Shown: one piece after another, positions 61,781-64,000 of the stretch
Layout: each line of letters opens with the position of its first letter
How positions within the stretch are numbered: position 1 is the first letter of the stretch
Source of the DNA: Pseudomonas sp. HN11
Lineage (GTDB): Bacteria; Pseudomonadota; Gammaproteobacteria; Pseudomonadales; Pseudomonadaceae
Length of the DNA stretch: 64,000 nt
Assembly (NCBI RefSeq): GCF_021390155.1
Contig: NZ_CP089985.1
Coordinates: 5,721,501-5,785,500 of the forward strand
Direction of reading: 5' to 3'
Position numbers and translations under genes: made by a program
The notes under the pieces: generated by a model
Told to the model about the DNA's origin: nothing
What the model saw: the letters and a program-made list of their open reading frames with translations, nothing else
The model's database searches: none

Positions 61781-63223
61781 ATGTTCGACCATCACGCCAC
61801 ACTCAAACAGCATTTCAGTGCCCTGCGCACCTCTGCGGAGTTTTTCTCGCTGCGCTATGTACGCGAATCCGGCCAATACCTGGCCGTGCGCAAAAACGTC
61901 GCCGAACCTCCCCACCTGAACCACGACGAGGGCGCCATGCTCACCGTGCGTCTCAACGGTGTGGAAGCCTATGCGGCGACCAACGACATTTCCCTGCCTG
62001 GCCTGCAAGCCGCCCTTGAGCGCGCCGAACAGCAAGCCCGGCAAATCTTGCCCCACGCCCTGCTCGACCTGCGCGACCAGCACGTCTCCAGCGATGTGGC
62101 GGACTACCTGTCCCCCGAGCTCAACCAGCCGTTCCCGTCCCTGAGCGACTGCTACCAACTGCTGGGCGACGAATCCGCCGCCGTGCCCACGGACGAGCGC
62201 CTGGTGAGCTGGGAAATCAGCCTCGGACTGACCCACGTCGAGCAGATCTACCTCAATAACGCCGGCGCCGAGCTGCGCCAGGCCCAGCGTTTCGTGTTCC
62301 CCGGCGTCAACGTTACTGCCTATGACGGCAACGACAGCCAGACCCGCACCCTCGGCGGCAGCAACTTCGGCCAGCAAGGCGGTTTTGAGGTGATCAGCCG
62401 CTTCGGCCTGGTCGGTGCCGCGCCACGCATCGCCGACGAAGCCCTGCAACTGCTGCTCGCGCCCAACACCCCCAACGGCCCGCGCGACCTGTTGCTGATG
62501 CCTGACCAGATGATCCTGCAGATCCACGAATCCATCGGCCACCCGCTGGAACTGGACCGCATCCTCGGTGACGAGCGCAATTACGCCGGCACCAGTTTTG
62601 TGAAGGCCAGCGACTTCGGCCATCTGCAATATGGCTCCAAGTTGCTCAACGTGACGTTCGACCCGGACATCCCCGAGCAACTCGCCAGCTACAGTCATGA
62701 CGACGACGGCACGCCCGCCAGCAAGCAGTTCCTGATCCGCGAAGGGCTGCTGCTCAAACCGCTGGGCGGTGCGCTGTCGCAATTCCGTTCGGGCATGAAT
62801 GGCGTGGCCAACAGCCGGGCCAGCAGTTGGAACCGTGCGCCCATCGACCGCATGGCCAACCTGAACATCGAAGCGGGCGACAAGAGCCTTGCGCAACTGA
62901 TCGGCGGCATCGAAAACGGCATTCTGATGTCGACCAACCGTTCATGGTCCATCGACGATGCGCGCAATAAATTCCAGTTCGGCTGCGAATGGGGCCAACT
63001 GATCGAGAACGGCGAGCTGAAAGGCGTGGTGAAGAACCCCAACTACCGTGCCATTTCTGCCAACTTCTGGCGCAACCTCAGTGCGGTTGGCGATGCCAGC
63101 ACCTTCAAGGTCTTGGGCACGCCGAACTGCGGCAAAGGCGAACCCAACCAGGTGATCCGCGTTGGCCATGCGTCGCCGGCCTGCGTATTCAGTGATGTCG
63201 ACGTATTTGGGGGAGACGCCTGA
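61781..63223 (+). CDS. TldD-family metalloprotease
   Basis: A 480-residue TldD/PmbA (modulator of DNA gyrase) family protein. The zinc motif HExxxH is present as His249-Glu250-His254 (ILQIHESIGHPLELDR), marking it as the catalytic TldD-type partner. It overlaps the next gene by one base. It is a short-branch paralogue of the housekeeping tldD by its divergent N-terminus. The substrate is unknown; TldD/E enzymes mature peptides such as microcins. Confidence 0.88.
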   Translation: MFDHHATLKQHFSALRTSAEFFSLRYVRESGQYLAVRKNVAEPPHLNHDEGAMLTVRLNGVEAYAATNDISLPGLQAALERAEQQARQILPHALLDLRDQHVSSDVADYLSPELNQPFPSLSDCYQLLGDESAAVPTDERLVSWEISLGLTHVEQIYLNNAGAELRQAQRFVFPGVNVTAYDGNDSQTRTLGGSNFGQQGGFEVISRFGLVGAAPRIADEALQLLLAPNTPNGPRDLLLMPDQMILQIHESIGHPLELDRILGDERNYAGTSFVKASDFGHLQYGSKLLNVTFDPDIPEQLASYSHDDDGTPASKQFLIREGLLLKPLGGALSQFRSGMNGVANSRASSWNRAPIDRMANLNIEAGDKSLAQLIGGIENGILMSTNRSWSIDDARNKFQFGCEWGQLIENGELKGVVKNPNYRAISANFWRNLSAVGDASTFKVLGTPNCGKGEPNQVIRVGHASPACVFSDVDVFGGDA

Positions 63224-64000
63224 TGAACAACTTCAAGGCACTGGTGGAATGGCTCAAGCAGGCCATCACCGCCAACGAACAATTCCACCTCGGCTATGCG
63301 GACGAAGCGTCCGAGTTCGTGCGTTTCAACCACGCCAAGGTGCGCCAGGCCGGCCAGGTGCAACAGGCCAGCCTCAACCTGAAACTGATCAACGATGGTC
63401 GCCACGCCGACCTGGGCATCACCCTAGCCGGCGAGCCCGAGCTGGACCGCCAACGTTTGGCCGATGGCCTGCAGCAATTGCGTGAAACCTTGCCGTTGCT
63501 GCCGCAGGATCCTTACCTGCTGCTCAATCACAACGCCTGGCAGAGCAACAACGAACAGACTCGGCCCTTGCCGGCATTGGCCCAAGTGCTGCAAGACATC
63601 AGCCAGGCAGCAGAAGGCGTCGATCTGGTGGGTTTTTATGCCGCCGGCCCTATCAGCCGTGGCTTTGCCAGCTCCGACGGCGCCTTCGGCTGGCACCGTG
63701 CCAATAGCTTTAACTTCGATTTCAGCCTGTTCCACGCCAATGGCGAAGCCGTGAAGGCCAGCTACGCCGGGCACACCTGGGACAGCGCCGAGTTCGCCGC
63801 GCGCTTCCAGCAGGCCCGCGAGCAGCTTGAGTTCCTCGGCCGTCCACTGCACAAACTGGCGCCCGGACAATACCGCGCCTACCTCGCCCCGGCGGCGATT
63901 GAAGAAATCATCAGCATCATCACCTGGGGCGGGTTTTCCGCCCAGGCCATCGCCAGCAAAGGCAGCTCGCTGCAAAAGCTGTATGCCGGTGAACAGTCCC
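63223..64000 (+). CDS. TldE/PmbA-like partner protease (3' end outside window)
   Basis: The frame opens at an ATG overlapping the upstream TGA (TGATG) and runs to the window edge, 259 residues so far: MNNFKALVEWLKQAITANEQ, then FVRFNHAKVRQAGQVQQASL, GFYAAGPISRGFASSDG and LAPAAIEEIISIITWGGFSA. These match the non-catalytic PmbA/TldE side of the family, which pairs with TldD. No HExxxH motif is seen in the visible part. Confidence 0.85.
   Translation, partial: MNNFKALVEWLKQAITANEQFHLGYADEASEFVRFNHAKVRQAGQVQQASLNLKLINDGRHADLGITLAGEPELDRQRLADGLQQLRETLPLLPQDPYLLLNHNAWQSNNEQTRPLPALAQVLQDISQAAEGVDLVGFYAAGPISRGFASSDGAFGWHRANSFNFDFSLFHANGEAVKASYAGHTWDSAEFAARFQQAREQLEFLGRPLHKLAPGQYRAYLAPAAIEEIISIITWGGFSAQAIASKGSSLQKLYAGEQS

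Noticed and set aside
1..64000. tRNA, rRNA or riboswitch genes
   Set aside because: No cloverleaf-like or conserved RNA sequence was noticed in the gaps; a covariance-model search would be needed to exclude small RNAs.

Overview
The window is a GC-rich chromosomal segment of a Pseudomonas, most likely of the P. fluorescens group. Two things point there. Intergenic gaps repeatedly carry the REP element built on GCGGGCTTGCTCGCGA. The gene order (fdhA-purU-soxGADB-glyA ... gbcB/gbcA ... etfBA-dgcBA ... cdhR/caiX-cdhCAB ... gbdR-sda-cbcXWV-betT/betIBA) follows the known Pseudomonas quaternary-amine catabolic region. All identifications come from reading translated sequence and remembered families; no database was searched.

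Layout. 1-8.8 kb: tail of a PepSY membrane protein, a GST gene broken by an 8-bp tandem repeat, the creBCD two-component locus with its aspartic/zinc-protease-like neighbour, an acyltransferase, and secreted DUF2780 and DUF3757 proteins. 8.8-17.6 kb: leftward block fdhA, purU, soxG, soxA, soxD, soxB, glyA. 17.7-24.4 kb: a TraX-like membrane protein, threonine aldolase, then an accessory island of a flavin amino-acid monooxygenase divergent from an NCS1 permease plus nitrilase-type amidase. 24.4-27.1 kb: divergent gbcB/gbcA. 27.1-30.4 kb: a 752-bp non-coding region with five perfect DnaA boxes, two decayed pseudopilin genes and a four-domain chitin-active LPMO. 30.7-38.4 kb: leftward operon dipeptidase-like, DUF5943, dgcA, dgcB, etfA, etfB. 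38.6-42.4 kb: LprI-like protein, hipBA, DUF3010 and a lone AAA ATPase. 42.4-48.1 kb: carnitine block. 48.4-61.7 kb: gbdR, serine dehydratase, cbcXWV, betT and betIBA. 61.8-64 kb: a TldD/PmbA-type protease pair, the second cut by the window edge.

How it works together. CbcXWV, CaiX and BetT import choline, betaine and carnitine. CdhA, CdhC and CdhB turn carnitine into glycine betaine; the dioxygenase makes carnitine from gamma-butyrobetaine. BetA and BetB oxidise choline to betaine. GbcAB, DgcAB (electrons through the dedicated ETF) and SoxBDAG remove the methyl groups stepwise. FdhA and PurU dispose of formaldehyde and formyl-THF. GlyA makes serine from glycine, and serine dehydratase makes pyruvate. 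GbdR, CdhR and BetI are the local regulators; a perfect BetI palindrome and several ~21-bp-pitch direct repeats are visible.

The most unusual items are the DnaA-box cluster at 27.1-27.8 kb, the monooxygenase/permease/amidase island, a dipeptidase-family protein lacking part of its metal site, and three copies of a long inverted repeat sitting inside gaps of these operons.
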